64,000 nucleotides of DNA from Neolewinella agarilytica. GTDB taxonomy: Bacteria > Bacteroidota > Bacteroidia > Chitinophagales > Saprospiraceae. The notes beneath the pieces are model-generated. The model was not told the DNA's origin. It did no database searches and saw only the letters and a program-made list of their open reading frames with translations. The translations under genes and the position numbers were made by a program. Location of the stretch: contig NZ_FOFB01000004.1 of assembly GCF_900110645.1 (NCBI RefSeq), positions 186,001-250,000 on the forward strand. Direction: 5' to 3'. Below are positions 45,346 to 55,513 of this stretch, in pieces; position 1 is the first letter of the stretch, and each line of letters begins with the position of its first letter.

Positions 45346-46407
45346 ATGTATTCCACCCGCCGACATCTGGTGGTAATGGCCCTTGTGCTGTTACCCATTC
45401 TTGCGTTTGCACAAGACTTCCATTACTCTCAATTTTATAATGCTCCCCTGCATTTGAATCCGGCTTTAACGGGTATTTTTCGGGGAGATGTCCGAGCGAT
45501 GGGTAACTATAAGTCGCAGTGGACTGACGTTCCGGTAGACTACAAGACCGTAACACTTGCAGTAGACAAGAAATTTCTGAAGGTGTCTAATAGTAAAGGC
45601 TTCTTCTCTGGTGGCCTGGCCTTTAATTATGACCGTGCCGGTGACAGTAAACTGACTTGGGCAAACCTGGACCTTAACCTATCCTATACTAAGGTCTTTA
45701 GCCCGAAGGTTATTGTCAGCGTTGGCGGAAAAGGAGCACTGGTCCAACGTTCGTTTGATCAAGGTAACCTGCGCTACGATAATCAATTTGACGATGCAAG
45801 AGGCGTTTTTGATCCGGGGCTTGGCTCAGGAGAGAATTTTGACACAGATGGTCAGATTTTCCCCGATTTTGGCTTAGGTATCAACCTTCGCCTGCAGGCT
45901 AAGCAGACCGATGAGCTGGTTTACCGTAATAACCGCCGGACCAAGCTTGACCTGGGTGTTGCGCTCCATCACCTGTTTGCACCAGACCAAAACTTCTACG
46001 ATAACGTAAGCGTACCAATTGAGCGTCGACTTAGCCCCTACGCTATTGCTACCTTACAGGTTTTACCCATTGTTGATGTCGTTGCTGGCCTCACTTACCA
46101 AAACCAAGGCTCTTTCTACGACGAACTCGTAGGAATGCTTGGTGGTCGTGTTTGGGTAAAGAACTCTTTAAGCAACCAAATCAGTGTTATGGCTGGAATG
46201 GGCTTAAGGAGAGATAAGATTCAGGATGCCTTCTGGCCCACCTTTGAAATCTCCTACAACAACTGGAAGGTTGGGTTGAACTACGACTTCAATACCAGCC
46301 AATTTGATATCGCTACCGAAAACCGTGGTGGCATGGAACTATCTGTTCGCTACATCCTCCGTAAAGTCCGGCCACTACCGGAATTTAAGGTTTGTCCACT
46401 CATTTAA
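45346..46407 (+). CDS. porP: PorP/SprF family T9SS outer membrane protein (second copy)
   Basis: 353-residue barrel of the PorP/SprF family. Start set at ATG 45346, giving the signal MYSTRRHLVVMALVLLPILAFAQ; the frame opens 45 bases earlier. Then DFHYSQFYNAPLHLNPALTGIFRGDVRAMGNYKSQWTDVP, the family signature in longer form. SprF-type proteins are known to help surface display of one cognate T9SS substrate encoded nearby; here the giant adhesin two genes downstream is that candidate. The OmpA gene begins 25 bases after the stop. Confidence 0.93.
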   Translation: MYSTRRHLVVMALVLLPILAFAQDFHYSQFYNAPLHLNPALTGIFRGDVRAMGNYKSQWTDVPVDYKTVTLAVDKKFLKVSNSKGFFSGGLAFNYDRAGDSKLTWANLDLNLSYTKVFSPKVIVSVGGKGALVQRSFDQGNLRYDNQFDDARGVFDPGLGSGENFDTDGQIFPDFGLGINLRLQAKQTDELVYRNNRRTKLDLGVALHHLFAPDQNFYDNVSVPIERRLSPYAIATLQVLPIVDVVAGLTYQNQGSFYDELVGMLGGRVWVKNSLSNQISVMAGMGLRRDKIQDAFWPTFEISYNNWKVGLNYDFNTSQFDIATENRGGMELSVRYILRKVRPLPEFKVCPLI

Positions 46408-46431
46408 TCCACCACGGAATCCCAATTACTC

Positions 46432-49185
46432 ATGCACAGATTTACGCACATTCTTGCAATTATTGTCCTGGCCTCTGTCGGGCTAATGGCGCAAGCTCAA
46501 ACTTTTGAAGGCTATATTGAAGCTGCTGATCAATCCGTTGCCCGCGGAGACCAGTATAATGCTTTTCGCTTGTATGCTATTGCCGCCGAGGAATCCTGGG
46601 CCGAAGATAACGCTTATGACGAGCGGATTGCCGAGGTTTACTATAAGGCCGGTGTCGCTGCTTACCGGGCAACTGCCTACGCAGAAGCCGAAAAGTATAT
46701 GGTTAAGCTTCAAAATCAACCTGAAGTAACCAAGTACACCTTACACAAATACTACATTGCCCAATCCGCCTTTCGGCAGGGAAGGTACGATCAGGCTGCT
46801 TCCAGCTTTCAGCAGTTCCTTGATGAACAGCCTGGAGCACCTGAAGAGTACCGGTCAACGGCTTTGGCCCAAATCAATGATGCTGACTGGGCTATTGATG
46901 CAATGGCCAATGCTGCAGATATTCAGTTCCGCCATATGCCTGAAGGCATCAATACACCGGACTCTGATGTGATGTACGTGCGTGGTCCAAAAGGAACGCG
47001 TTACTTCTCTTCCAACAACTTTGAGTATAAGGCGGATTCTCTTACCCCACAGCGGAGATTAAGCCGAATTATGAAGCAGACCGGAGAGAACACTGCGGAA
47101 GCACTCCCCGAAAGCATCAATATCCCAAATAAAAATGTAGCGTTTTCTGCTTTCAACAAAGCAATGAACAGGGTCTACTACAGCGTGTGTGATTTCCGCA
47201 ATTACGATGAGTTGATCTGTGATCTCTTTGTTGCAGAAGTGGGAGCTGATGGCAACTGGACCAACCCACGGAAGCTTGATATTAATCAGGCAGGGTACAC
47301 AACTACTCAGCCTAATGTTGGCTTTGACGCTACTTCTGGCTCGGAGTACCTCTTCTTCTCCTCTGATCGCCCGGGCGGCCAGGGAGGTATGGATATTTAC
47401 CGGGTTAAGGTGTCTTCAGACGGCACACTTGGTACAGTAGAGAATGTAGAAAAGGTTAATACCTCTGAGAACGACGTAAGTCCTTTCTGGTACGGACCAC
47501 GGCAAACCTTATACTTTGCCAGTGATGGCCGCTATACTTTTGGCGGGCTTGATATCTTCAAGTCTTACCTTATTGATGGTCGTTTCCGCAATCCTATTAA
47601 TCTGGGCGCACCGGTTAACTCCGCTGCCGATGATGCTTACTATACCCGGTTCGATGATCCGGACATGGCTTATGTTTCTTCTCGTAAACCAGTAGAAGAA
47701 GCTACCTACTATAGTGACAACCGGGATGTGTGTTGTTATGACATTTACGAGTTTACTCCAGATCCCCGGATTGATCTTCAAGTCCTGACTTTCAATAAGC
47801 TTAACCAGAAAGAACTGGAAGGCGTTACTGTCGCTCTTTATCAGGAAACGCCAAGTGGGCCTGAACTAGTTCAGGAAATCACTAATCTGGAAGATAACGA
47901 ATTCAACTTCCTGGTGGAGCCAGGAGGAGAATACAGCCTGAAGGCTACCCGTGACGGTTTTACGGAAGACCTTGACGAATTTGACCTGGCTAGCCCGGAA
48001 CTCAAGGATCTGGCGTTCATTGAACGCAGAATGTACCTCAACCCGATCATCAAGCTCGATGTGTTTACGTTCAACAACGTAGATGAATCGGAGCTTCCCG
48101 GAGCGACGGTTCAGCTATTTGAAGTAGCTGATGATGGTTCGATGACCCTGGTGAAAGAGATTACTAACCCTACGGGTAATGACGCTCACTTTGACCTGGA
48201 AATTGGCAAGCGTTACCACGTAATTGGTGCTAAAGCCGAATTTGGTAAAGCAACTACGGATGTAGACCTACGTGAGGCAAGTGCAGATCAGGGCGGAACC
48301 ATTCGTCGTGATCTTTACCTCGGTCAGGAGTTGGAGATCTACGTAATCGATGGCAGAACCGATGAACCCCTCGACAACGCATCCATCCGCCTTACCAAAA
48401 TTGATGGTACTGTAGTTGGTGAAGACACCAACCCTGATGGGAATGACTTCTACTATACGGTTAACCTGGATCAGGACTTCATTCTTGAAACCAGCCGTGA
48501 CGGTTACTTCCCTCGAAGAGATACGCTACGTTTCACTCGCCAGGATCTGATTGATGGTGGCGGTAAGCTCGTTTATACCGTGCCGCTGTTCAGTGATGAT
48601 ATTGATAAGTTCCTGCCATTTGAAGTGTACTTCGATAATGATCATCCCGATCCGGATGCTTATCGTTCCACCACGAAACTTCGTTACGATGAAACTTACT
48701 TCCCTTACATCGCTAAGGAAGGCGAGTTTAAGGAAGAAGCTGTCAGAGGTATGGAGAAGGAAGAAGCCTTCCTGATTGGAGGAGACATCTCTCAGTTCTT
48801 CACCCAAGAGGTGAAAGCAGGCTGGAAGCAGCTTACAAGATTCTCCGATGCCCTCATTCAGCACATGCAGAATGGTCGCTCCTATTCAATTGCTCTTCAA
48901 GGCACCGCAAGCCCAAGGGCTCCAACGGAGTACAACCGCAGGCTTAGTGCAAGAAGAAATATGTCTTTGGATTTATTCTTCCGCCATTACAAGGGAGGTG
49001 TACTCGCAAAATACCTGGATAGCGGAAAATTAGAGTTTGTGGAATCTGCTTTAGGAGAAACGACTGCTAATCTCGACAAGATTTACTCCCGTATTGATCG
49101 TCCGCGCGAATCTGTTTACAGCCCTCGTGCTTCCATTGAACGTCGGGTATCGCTTGTAAAAGCGACTCCAACTAAGAAAAAGTAA
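46432..49185 (+). CDS. OmpA-family protein with TPR, PD40 propeller and Cna-B-like repeats
   Basis: 917 residues, signal peptide 1-22 (ending AQAQ). Order: TPR-like helices (about 25-150, AYAEAEKYMVKLQNQP, YDQAASSFQQFLDEQPG), PD40-type beta-propeller (about 165-435, SEYLFFSSDRPGGQGGMDIYRVKVS, TLYFASDGRYTFGGLDIF), three Cna-B/prealbumin-like beta domains (about 445-720, LDVFTFNNVDESELPGATVQLFE), and a divergent OmpA domain (PTEYNRRLSARRNMSLDLFF) for peptidoglycan binding. Such proteins link PorP-type barrels to the cell wall, as PorE does in T9SS. Middle gene of a three-gene operon; 15 to 60 bases to the next start. Confidence 0.9.
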   Translation: MHRFTHILAIIVLASVGLMAQAQTFEGYIEAADQSVARGDQYNAFRLYAIAAEESWAEDNAYDERIAEVYYKAGVAAYRATAYAEAEKYMVKLQNQPEVTKYTLHKYYIAQSAFRQGRYDQAASSFQQFLDEQPGAPEEYRSTALAQINDADWAIDAMANAADIQFRHMPEGINTPDSDVMYVRGPKGTRYFSSNNFEYKADSLTPQRRLSRIMKQTGENTAEALPESINIPNKNVAFSAFNKAMNRVYYSVCDFRNYDELICDLFVAEVGADGNWTNPRKLDINQAGYTTTQPNVGFDATSGSEYLFFSSDRPGGQGGMDIYRVKVSSDGTLGTVENVEKVNTSENDVSPFWYGPRQTLYFASDGRYTFGGLDIFKSYLIDGRFRNPINLGAPVNSAADDAYYTRFDDPDMAYVSSRKPVEEATYYSDNRDVCCYDIYEFTPDPRIDLQVLTFNKLNQKELEGVTVALYQETPSGPELVQEITNLEDNEFNFLVEPGGEYSLKATRDGFTEDLDEFDLASPELKDLAFIERRMYLNPIIKLDVFTFNNVDESELPGATVQLFEVADDGSMTLVKEITNPTGNDAHFDLEIGKRYHVIGAKAEFGKATTDVDLREASADQGGTIRRDLYLGQELEIYVIDGRTDEPLDNASIRLTKIDGTVVGEDTNPDGNDFYYTVNLDQDFILETSRDGYFPRRDTLRFTRQDLIDGGGKLVYTVPLFSDDIDKFLPFEVYFDNDHPDPDAYRSTTKLRYDETYFPYIAKEGEFKEEAVRGMEKEEAFLIGGDISQFFTQEVKAGWKQLTRFSDALIQHMQNGRSYSIALQGTASPRAPTEYNRRLSARRNMSLDLFFRHYKGGVLAKYLDSGKLEFVESALGETTANLDKIYSRIDRPRESVYSPRASIERRVSLVKATPTKKK

Positions 49186-49245
49186 CCTCTCACTGGCTTT
49201 GTGCTTTTAAAGAACGTAATCGTGAAACTATCTATCAAAATTCGC

Positions 49246-52200
49246 ATGTCGCGCTTTGCCTGTGGTTGGTTGTTACCACTGCTAGCATTATTTACTGTAT
49301 CCACGCTGCAGGCGGAGGGAATTAAGGACGTTGCTCCAAACGCAGCTTCTGCTCCGGTAATGCTTGAAACTGCTGGCGACTTTGCCGCCTATGACGGTGA
49401 CCCTAATGCTCGCCTCATTGTTGAAATGACGGGGCCGGAAGAAACGCTGTTTCTTGGTCTGTCCGCAGAATTCAGCCGGCAGGGTGAGCCTTTCACTAAC
49501 CTGAATTTCTCTCGCTACAACTTCAGAATTGTACAGGTGAATGACGATGGTACTACCAATGTGGTACACGGCCCTTTCACTGTAGGAAATGACAATGCTA
49601 ACCTGGACGGCTTCGCAAATGCTGAGTTCCCCCTATACCCAACCACAGATCCTATGTTCGTCTTTCAGCCAACGGTTGGAGGTACTTACGCGATCGAATT
49701 TGAAGAATTTTCTAATGACAGAGATTCTAAAGTCAACATCGCTTATTGGGATTTCGCCGTTGTACGCGGTGGTGCAGAGCAGAATGGTCGACTTTACTCT
49801 AAATCCTGGGGCTTCCGTACGCCACAAGTAACGGGTGAAACGGACGAATGTGAATTCGACCGGCAATTCAACGGCTCATTCTTTAGCTATACTGCTGAAG
49901 GGTTTGTTTCCGAGGTTGACTTTGCTGATTCCGGCTTTCAGGGCCTTTCTTTCAGCGTAGCTTTCAACTCTCGTGGCCCCAGTAATGCTGGAAGCCTGGC
50001 TCTTGATCGTCGTTCTGTTGACGGTGCGGATTCTACTCTTACCGCTGCAGAACACCTTATTTTCTTGACCGAACCTGATGAGAGCTTATTCCCTAGTGAT
50101 ATTCAGAATTGTGGTGTTATCGCTCAGGTTGGTGAATCCTTCCGCTGTGATCAGGCTCAGGATTTTCCCTACTGCTTAACGGTAGAAGTAACCAAGCCAG
50201 GGCAGATTGATATCCTACTGGATTTTAACGAGAATGGTATCCTTGATACTGGTGCTCTTAGCCAGGACAGGGTTATTGTAGCAGATTTTAGCGACCCGGC
50301 TCAACTTACCCAATGCATTCCCTGGAATGGTTTGAGAGGTGACGGAACACGGGCTGATTACACGGATACCGTAGGTGTAATTATCACTTACACCCAGGGT
50401 GTTCAGCATTATTCCGCTTACGATGTCGAGTTTATGAAAAACGGTTTTACCGTTCAGACGGTACGCCCTAACTGTGGAAGTGTTGGTGTACCCGTTGAGC
50501 TCTACTGGGATGACCGTGACATTGCTCTTGACCCCGGTATTGACGGCATTCCCAAAGATAACCGGACGGGTAGTCTGCGCTCAGAAACTCCCCGCGCCTG
50601 GAACAACTTCAGTCTTGGTGATCAACCTGACGGCCGTGATTGTAGCAACTTCTTTGACAGTTTCACGGAAGGCTATGGCGATAAAAGCACCTTGAACACC
50701 TGGTGGTTTGCCAGTATGGAAACCTTTACGCCCATTAGAATTCCAGTGGTATCGGCTTTCATCTCCGGCCCGCAGGTAATTTGTATGGGGGACACCTCAA
50801 TGCTTGTGGCAGATGATCCTTTTGCTGTAGGCGAATTGAGCTTCGTCTGGTCTGGTCCGGGTGTCGACGGGTTAACAACCGGCACCGTTCCGGCAACTAT
50901 GACCGGAGAGTACTGCGTAGATGTAACGGACTCTGAAGGCTGCTCCGGAGAAACGTGCTACTCTATTGAAGTACTGGACTTTGATAATAACCAGTTCCCG
51001 GAAGAACTCTCCATTTGCTTTGGTGATGATGTTCAACTGCCGGTAGCAGGCCGTACGGACTACTCTTACGAGTGGAGCCCTAACATTGGTATCGATGACG
51101 TTAACTCGAGCCAACCAACCTTTAATCCTGAAGTTACAACGGTATATACCGCCACGATTACTAATGAAACCGTCGACGGTCTCTCCTGTCAGTCAACAGA
51201 AACGATCACCGTTACGGTTGCGCCTGACATCGGACTGGAAGTGTTGGGAGGTGGACCAATCTGTGACGCCACTACTACACTGACCGCGACTACGCAAATA
51301 CCTGCAACGGTTGTTCTGTTTGATCCAACCGGTGTTCAAATTGGCACCGGAACATCGTTCGACGTACCCGTTAGCGGAGAATCCGATTACGTACTGGTGG
51401 CTACTGATGCTGCTGGTTGTACGGACACGATCACATTTACGGTATCAGGAGGCCCGGTAGATATTTCTTTACCTGACACCGTACTGAACTGTACGAGCGA
51501 AGGTGTAAATATCGCTGTGCAAAACCTGGACGCAAATGACGTACTTACCTATGTATGGTCTCCGGCGGAGCTTTTCGATCCTGAAACAATTAACAGCGCA
51601 ACTCCTACTTTCATCGGAGGGCCTGGTGATTATCTGACAAGCGTAGAGGTTACCAACCAATATAACTGTACGACTACTGAGGAAGTCAGAGTAATTCTCA
51701 TCAATGACGATGGTGCACTAAGCTTTACTCCAATGGTGGATTGTGACGGCAGGACCGTTAGCTTCACCAATACCAGTACAGTACCTTTCGGCTACGTCTA
51801 TGATTTCGGAGATGGTAACACCAGTAATGAGACCAGTCCTACTCATGTGTATGGTAGCGTTGGAACCTTTACGGTTACTTTGGACCTGATCTATAATCAG
51901 GACTGTGTTGCCTCCTTCACTCAGGAGGTCACCACTTCAGAGACGCTCGTTGATGCAGCCGCAGGTGTTGCACTCGGAGACTGTGATAACGGTACGGCAA
52001 CGATCAATTTCACGGATAACTCCATTAATGCTACTGGTACTCCATTAACTTATGCATGGACCTTTACGGGGGCTGACCAAACGGAAAGCATGGACGCAAA
52101 TCCTTCCGTGACGGTTAGTCAGTCAGGTACCGTTACGGCGAGCCTTAGCGTAACTTCTTCTGACAATTGTACGTCTACCTTTGACACCACTTTCACGGTT

Positions 52201-54324
52201 GACCTTTCAATTGTAAACCTTCAGGATGAGGTTACCATTTGCCCGGGGGCCACTACTGAACTAAACCCCGGTGCTGTATCTGGTCAGACCTATACCTGGT
52301 CTCCATCGCCTGATTTTGATCCCAATGAACCAAATCCGGTAACGGGTGTGGCAGGAACCTACAGCGTAACGGTTACTTCTACTGCTGCAGACCTTAACTG
52401 CTCTAATGTAGATATGATTACAGTTGTCATTGCTGACAGCATCGGTCTTGTTGTCAACGGTCCTAACGGTCCCGTAAACGACGGAAATGCTAACGGAAAC
52501 GGCGGTGCGGCCGGTGATGACGGAGACGGTGACGCCAGCGACGGTGACGCCGGTGGCAACGAAGTAGTACTTCCTTCGGTAAATACCTGTGGTGGCAGTA
52601 TCGATCTTGATGTTGACCTGATGACTAATGACGACGTTACGGTTACCTACACAGACCTTGACGGAAACGTGATCGGTACCGGTGGAATGATTACGTTGAG
52701 CCCTGACGGCCGGGATACGGTTGTCGTTACGGCAGTTAACTCATTTGGTTGTATTGAAAGAGATACTATCATTCTGGTCAACAACCAGGTTGATGCAGGA
52801 GTAGACGTAGGCGCTGATGGCCTTAACTTCTGCTCTGCTACTGATACTTCGGTATTGGTAGTTAATAATGACCCCAATGATGTCCTTACCTATATGTGGG
52901 AAGCAAACGATATCATTTCCGGCCCACTGGATGGCGAATCGGTTGATATCACTTCACCTGCAGAAGGTTCCGTTGACCTGATGGTCACCGTCACCAATCA
53001 GTTTGGTTGTGATACCATGATCACCGTAACGGTGACGGCAACTCCGTTCACACCCAATGAATACCCTCCGGTTATTCTGCCTTGTTACGATGATGAATTC
53101 ACCATTACGGGTGGAGATCGGGTGGACGGCTACGAATATGTTTGGGAGCCATCGGAGAATCTTGACCTGACGGATCCTGCTAACCCGGTTGGAACCTTTA
53201 CAGAAGATGGTTCAGTAATGGTAACCATTACCGACCCCCTAACGGGCTGTTCTTCCTCACAAACGATTCAGGTGGATGTCGCTCCGGAGATTGATTTTAT
53301 GGTGTCTCCTGCTGATACTGCCGTTTGTGAACCAACAATGGTTACCGTTGGTGGCTCTTCCGTTAACGACGATGTAAACATCACCTGGTACAGCGATGCT
53401 GAACTGATGAATGAAATTGGTACGGGTGGCACCTTTACTATTGATGCCGCTGAGCCCGGACAGACGTACACGATCTACGGACAGGCCGTTGACCCCAATA
53501 CGGGATGTCAGCAGACTACGCCCGTAACGGTAACGGTTTCTGATATTACTTCGAATCTACCTCTGCCAAACATCGCGGCATGTGCTGGTGAAACACCAAG
53601 CATCTTCGGTGAGGTAGAGCCTTCCGGAGACCTGACTTACAGCTACGAGCCGGCTGGCTCCGTAGACGCTTCTGATCCCAGCAATCCGGTATTCACCGGA
53701 ACGGATTCTGAGGTGATTACCGTAACCATCACCGACCCCGCTACGGGTTGTACAACGATGCGTGAAGTGGACGTAACCGTTACCGACCTGGGTAACCTTA
53801 CGGGATCTGCTGACCCATCTGTTATCATCCTGGGCTCCGATACGGAACTGACCGTGCAGGGTTGTGATGACTGTGGCTATGACTGGATGCCTCCTAACGG
53901 TACTATTACCGGTAACGGTAGTACCGTAACGGCAACACCCGATGAAGCTGGCGACCTGATTTACGACGTTGAAGTAAGCCAGAACGGTTGTACGGAGATC
54001 GTGATGATCGAAGTTCGCGTAGAAGATCCCCTCTGTGATACGGATAACATCTACATCCCTAATGCCTTTACACCAAACGGTGACGGCATGAACGATGAGA
54101 TGCGTGTACGCTCTAACTTTGCAGATCAGCTGACGGAGTTCCGCTTCATCATCTATGATCGCTGGGGACAGGAAGTCTACTCCAGCGACGATATCTTCGA
54201 AAGCTGGGATGGTACAACGGAAGGGGATGACCTTGAGCCTGACGTCTATGGCTACTGGCTGCGCGTTCGTTGTCCTGCCGGACAGGAACTCATCCAGCAA
54301 GGTAACATTACCATCCTTCGGTAA
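49246..54324 (+). CDS. Giant PKD-repeat adhesin with type B T9SS sorting domain
   Basis: 1692 residues from ATG 49246 (MSRFACGWLLPLLALFTVS signal; the frame opens at GTG 49201). The N-terminal beta domain to about 235 is followed by SprB-like Ig/PKD repeats, for example YDFGDGNTSNETSPTHVYGSVGTFTVTL and repeated TYVWSP-type strands, then an acidic Gly/Asp-rich linker (52456-52560). The C-terminal type B sorting domain begins YIPNAFTPNGDGMNDEMRV and ends VYGYWLRVRCPAGQELIQQGNITILR. So it is exported by T9SS and likely displayed through the upstream PorP/SprF protein. Role: adhesion or gliding track by analogy with SprB. Confidence 0.93.
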   Translation: MSRFACGWLLPLLALFTVSTLQAEGIKDVAPNAASAPVMLETAGDFAAYDGDPNARLIVEMTGPEETLFLGLSAEFSRQGEPFTNLNFSRYNFRIVQVNDDGTTNVVHGPFTVGNDNANLDGFANAEFPLYPTTDPMFVFQPTVGGTYAIEFEEFSNDRDSKVNIAYWDFAVVRGGAEQNGRLYSKSWGFRTPQVTGETDECEFDRQFNGSFFSYTAEGFVSEVDFADSGFQGLSFSVAFNSRGPSNAGSLALDRRSVDGADSTLTAAEHLIFLTEPDESLFPSDIQNCGVIAQVGESFRCDQAQDFPYCLTVEVTKPGQIDILLDFNENGILDTGALSQDRVIVADFSDPAQLTQCIPWNGLRGDGTRADYTDTVGVIITYTQGVQHYSAYDVEFMKNGFTVQTVRPNCGSVGVPVELYWDDRDIALDPGIDGIPKDNRTGSLRSETPRAWNNFSLGDQPDGRDCSNFFDSFTEGYGDKSTLNTWWFASMETFTPIRIPVVSAFISGPQVICMGDTSMLVADDPFAVGELSFVWSGPGVDGLTTGTVPATMTGEYCVDVTDSEGCSGETCYSIEVLDFDNNQFPEELSICFGDDVQLPVAGRTDYSYEWSPNIGIDDVNSSQPTFNPEVTTVYTATITNETVDGLSCQSTETITVTVAPDIGLEVLGGGPICDATTTLTATTQIPATVVLFDPTGVQIGTGTSFDVPVSGESDYVLVATDAAGCTDTITFTVSGGPVDISLPDTVLNCTSEGVNIAVQNLDANDVLTYVWSPAELFDPETINSATPTFIGGPGDYLTSVEVTNQYNCTTTEEVRVILINDDGALSFTPMVDCDGRTVSFTNTSTVPFGYVYDFGDGNTSNETSPTHVYGSVGTFTVTLDLIYNQDCVASFTQEVTTSETLVDAAAGVALGDCDNGTATINFTDNSINATGTPLTYAWTFTGADQTESMDANPSVTVSQSGTVTASLSVTSSDNCTSTFDTTFTVDLSIVNLQDEVTICPGATTELNPGAVSGQTYTWSPSPDFDPNEPNPVTGVAGTYSVTVTSTAADLNCSNVDMITVVIADSIGLVVNGPNGPVNDGNANGNGGAAGDDGDGDASDGDAGGNEVVLPSVNTCGGSIDLDVDLMTNDDVTVTYTDLDGNVIGTGGMITLSPDGRDTVVVTAVNSFGCIERDTIILVNNQVDAGVDVGADGLNFCSATDTSVLVVNNDPNDVLTYMWEANDIISGPLDGESVDITSPAEGSVDLMVTVTNQFGCDTMITVTVTATPFTPNEYPPVILPCYDDEFTITGGDRVDGYEYVWEPSENLDLTDPANPVGTFTEDGSVMVTITDPLTGCSSSQTIQVDVAPEIDFMVSPADTAVCEPTMVTVGGSSVNDDVNITWYSDAELMNEIGTGGTFTIDAAEPGQTYTIYGQAVDPNTGCQQTTPVTVTVSDITSNLPLPNIAACAGETPSIFGEVEPSGDLTYSYEPAGSVDASDPSNPVFTGTDSEVITVTITDPATGCTTMREVDVTVTDLGNLTGSADPSVIILGSDTELTVQGCDDCGYDWMPPNGTITGNGSTVTATPDEAGDLIYDVEVSQNGCTEIVMIEVRVEDPLCDTDNIYIPNAFTPNGDGMNDEMRVRSNFADQLTEFRFIIYDRWGQEVYSSDDIFESWDGTTEGDDLEPDVYGYWLRVRCPAGQELIQQGNITILR
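52456..52560 (+). repeat. Acidic Gly/Asp/Asn-rich linker in the adhesin
   Basis: Low-complexity coding stretch with GACGGTGACGCC repeated at 52525 and 52540. Translates to alternating NG, GDG and SDGDAGG words between two PKD-like domains; not a regular RTX nonapeptide. Confidence 0.7.
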
Positions 54325-54330
54325 AACGCC

Positions 54331-54416
54331 TTTAGCTATCAGCTAAAAAGTATATCAGCGATCAACGATCAGTTGTAAGGGGTGAAACCCGGATACTGAT
54401 GGTTGATCGCTTTTTT
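54331..54416 (+). terminator. Two adjacent hairpins ending the adhesin operon
   Basis: TTTAGCT/AGCTAAA (54331-54347), then GCGATCAACGATCAGT (54358-54373) with ACTGATGGTTGATCGC (54395-54410, one mismatch in 16) and TTTTTT. The second is a clear rho-independent terminator. Confidence 0.85.
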
Positions 54417-54556
54417 GTTTAAAGAAGAGGAAAAGAAATAATAGTGAGGTGCAACGTTGCTCGGGAGCCGGGAGAGTTGCTTGAAGTGCTAAGCCTAAGC
54501 ACCTCTTTAAAGAAGCAATCATTGAACCTGCGGCCCCTCGCCCAAAAGGCTTTAAG

Positions 54557-55513
54557 CTAAAACATCCGCTTCCGCCGGAAATAGTAAATGACGGCAATGC
54601 TTAGCATTATGGAGAGCGCAATGATGCCCAAAAAGGCCCAAATACCCTGGTTAGCCTGGAACGGAACCTGAACGTTCATGCCAAAGAAAGAGGCAATTAC
54701 CATAGGCACCGTCAGAATGATGGTGATAAGGGTAAGTCGCTGAATAGTAATGTTCAGATTGTTGGATATAATGGATCCATAAGCATCCATCGTACCGTTG
54801 AGGATATTCGTGTAAATGTTTGCCATCTCAAGGGCCTGACCGTTATCGATGATGATGTCCTCAAAAAGATCGGCCTGTTGCTCATCGTGGCGAATGCCCA
54901 GAAAGTCAGTTCGTTTCATCTTCATCTTCAGCAGTTCGTTACCGTTGAGTGCGTTGATAAAGTAAACCAGCGATTTTTCAATGCTGAGCAATTGCTTTAG
55001 CTCCCGGTTTCGGCTACTGTCATAGAGCTCCTGCTCAATCAGATTGCGTTTCACGTTGAGGCGCTTAAGGCAGGTGAGAAAGCGATAGACCGTATGCTCA
55101 AAGATGCGAAGTACGAAATCGGTTCTTCGGGCAGTGTTCACGTTCCGGATCTTGTTCTCCACGAAGAGCTTGAGCACGGGGTGCTGATCCCAGGAACAGA
55201 TCGTAATCAGGTGGTCAGTGGTCAGGATAATCCCGATGGGGACGGTAATGTAAATACCCTCATTGTCGACTTCTGAACGAGATAGTACGGGGGTATTAAC
55301 GACGATCAGCCGGGCATCCTCTTCGCGCTCATAGCGAGAGCGTTCGTCGGTGTCGAGTGGGTCCGTGAGGAAGTCAAGAGGCAAGCTATACTCTTCCGCA
55401 AAGGAAGATAGCTCGTCCGCCGCAAAGGGAGGAGAGAGCTTAATCCAGCAGCGTTCTTCCCGTTCGCCCACTTCTTCCAGACGACCATTGCGAGTGGCGT
55501 AGTAGCTGACCAT
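54557..55513 (-). CDS. corA: CorA-family magnesium/divalent cation transporter
   Basis: 318-residue channel of the CorA family: large N-terminal cytosolic domain, then two helices at the end. The signature GMN is in SFFGMNVQVPF between the first helix (LTLITIILTVPMVIASFF) and the second (GIWAFLGIIALSIMLSIAVIYYF). Long stalk helix with NILNGTMDAYGSIISNNLN. Start set at 55513 (MVSYYATRNGRLEEV); the frame is open 63 bases further, but that part is not CorA-like. Tail RRKRMF is the usual basic end. Passes Mg2+ (or Co2+, Ni2+) inward. Confidence 0.92.
   Translation of the reverse strand: MVSYYATRNGRLEEVGEREERCWIKLSPPFAADELSSFAEEYSLPLDFLTDPLDTDERSRYEREEDARLIVVNTPVLSRSEVDNEGIYITVPIGIILTTDHLITICSWDQHPVLKLFVENKIRNVNTARRTDFVLRIFEHTVYRFLTCLKRLNVKRNLIEQELYDSSRNRELKQLLSIEKSLVYFINALNGNELLKMKMKRTDFLGIRHDEQQADLFEDIIIDNGQALEMANIYTNILNGTMDAYGSIISNNLNITIQRLTLITIILTVPMVIASFFGMNVQVPFQANQGIWAFLGIIALSIMLSIAVIYYFRRKRMF

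Noticed and set aside
52456-52560. RTX calcium-binding repeats in the adhesin
   Set aside because: The GGxGxDxxx nonapeptide spacing is not met.
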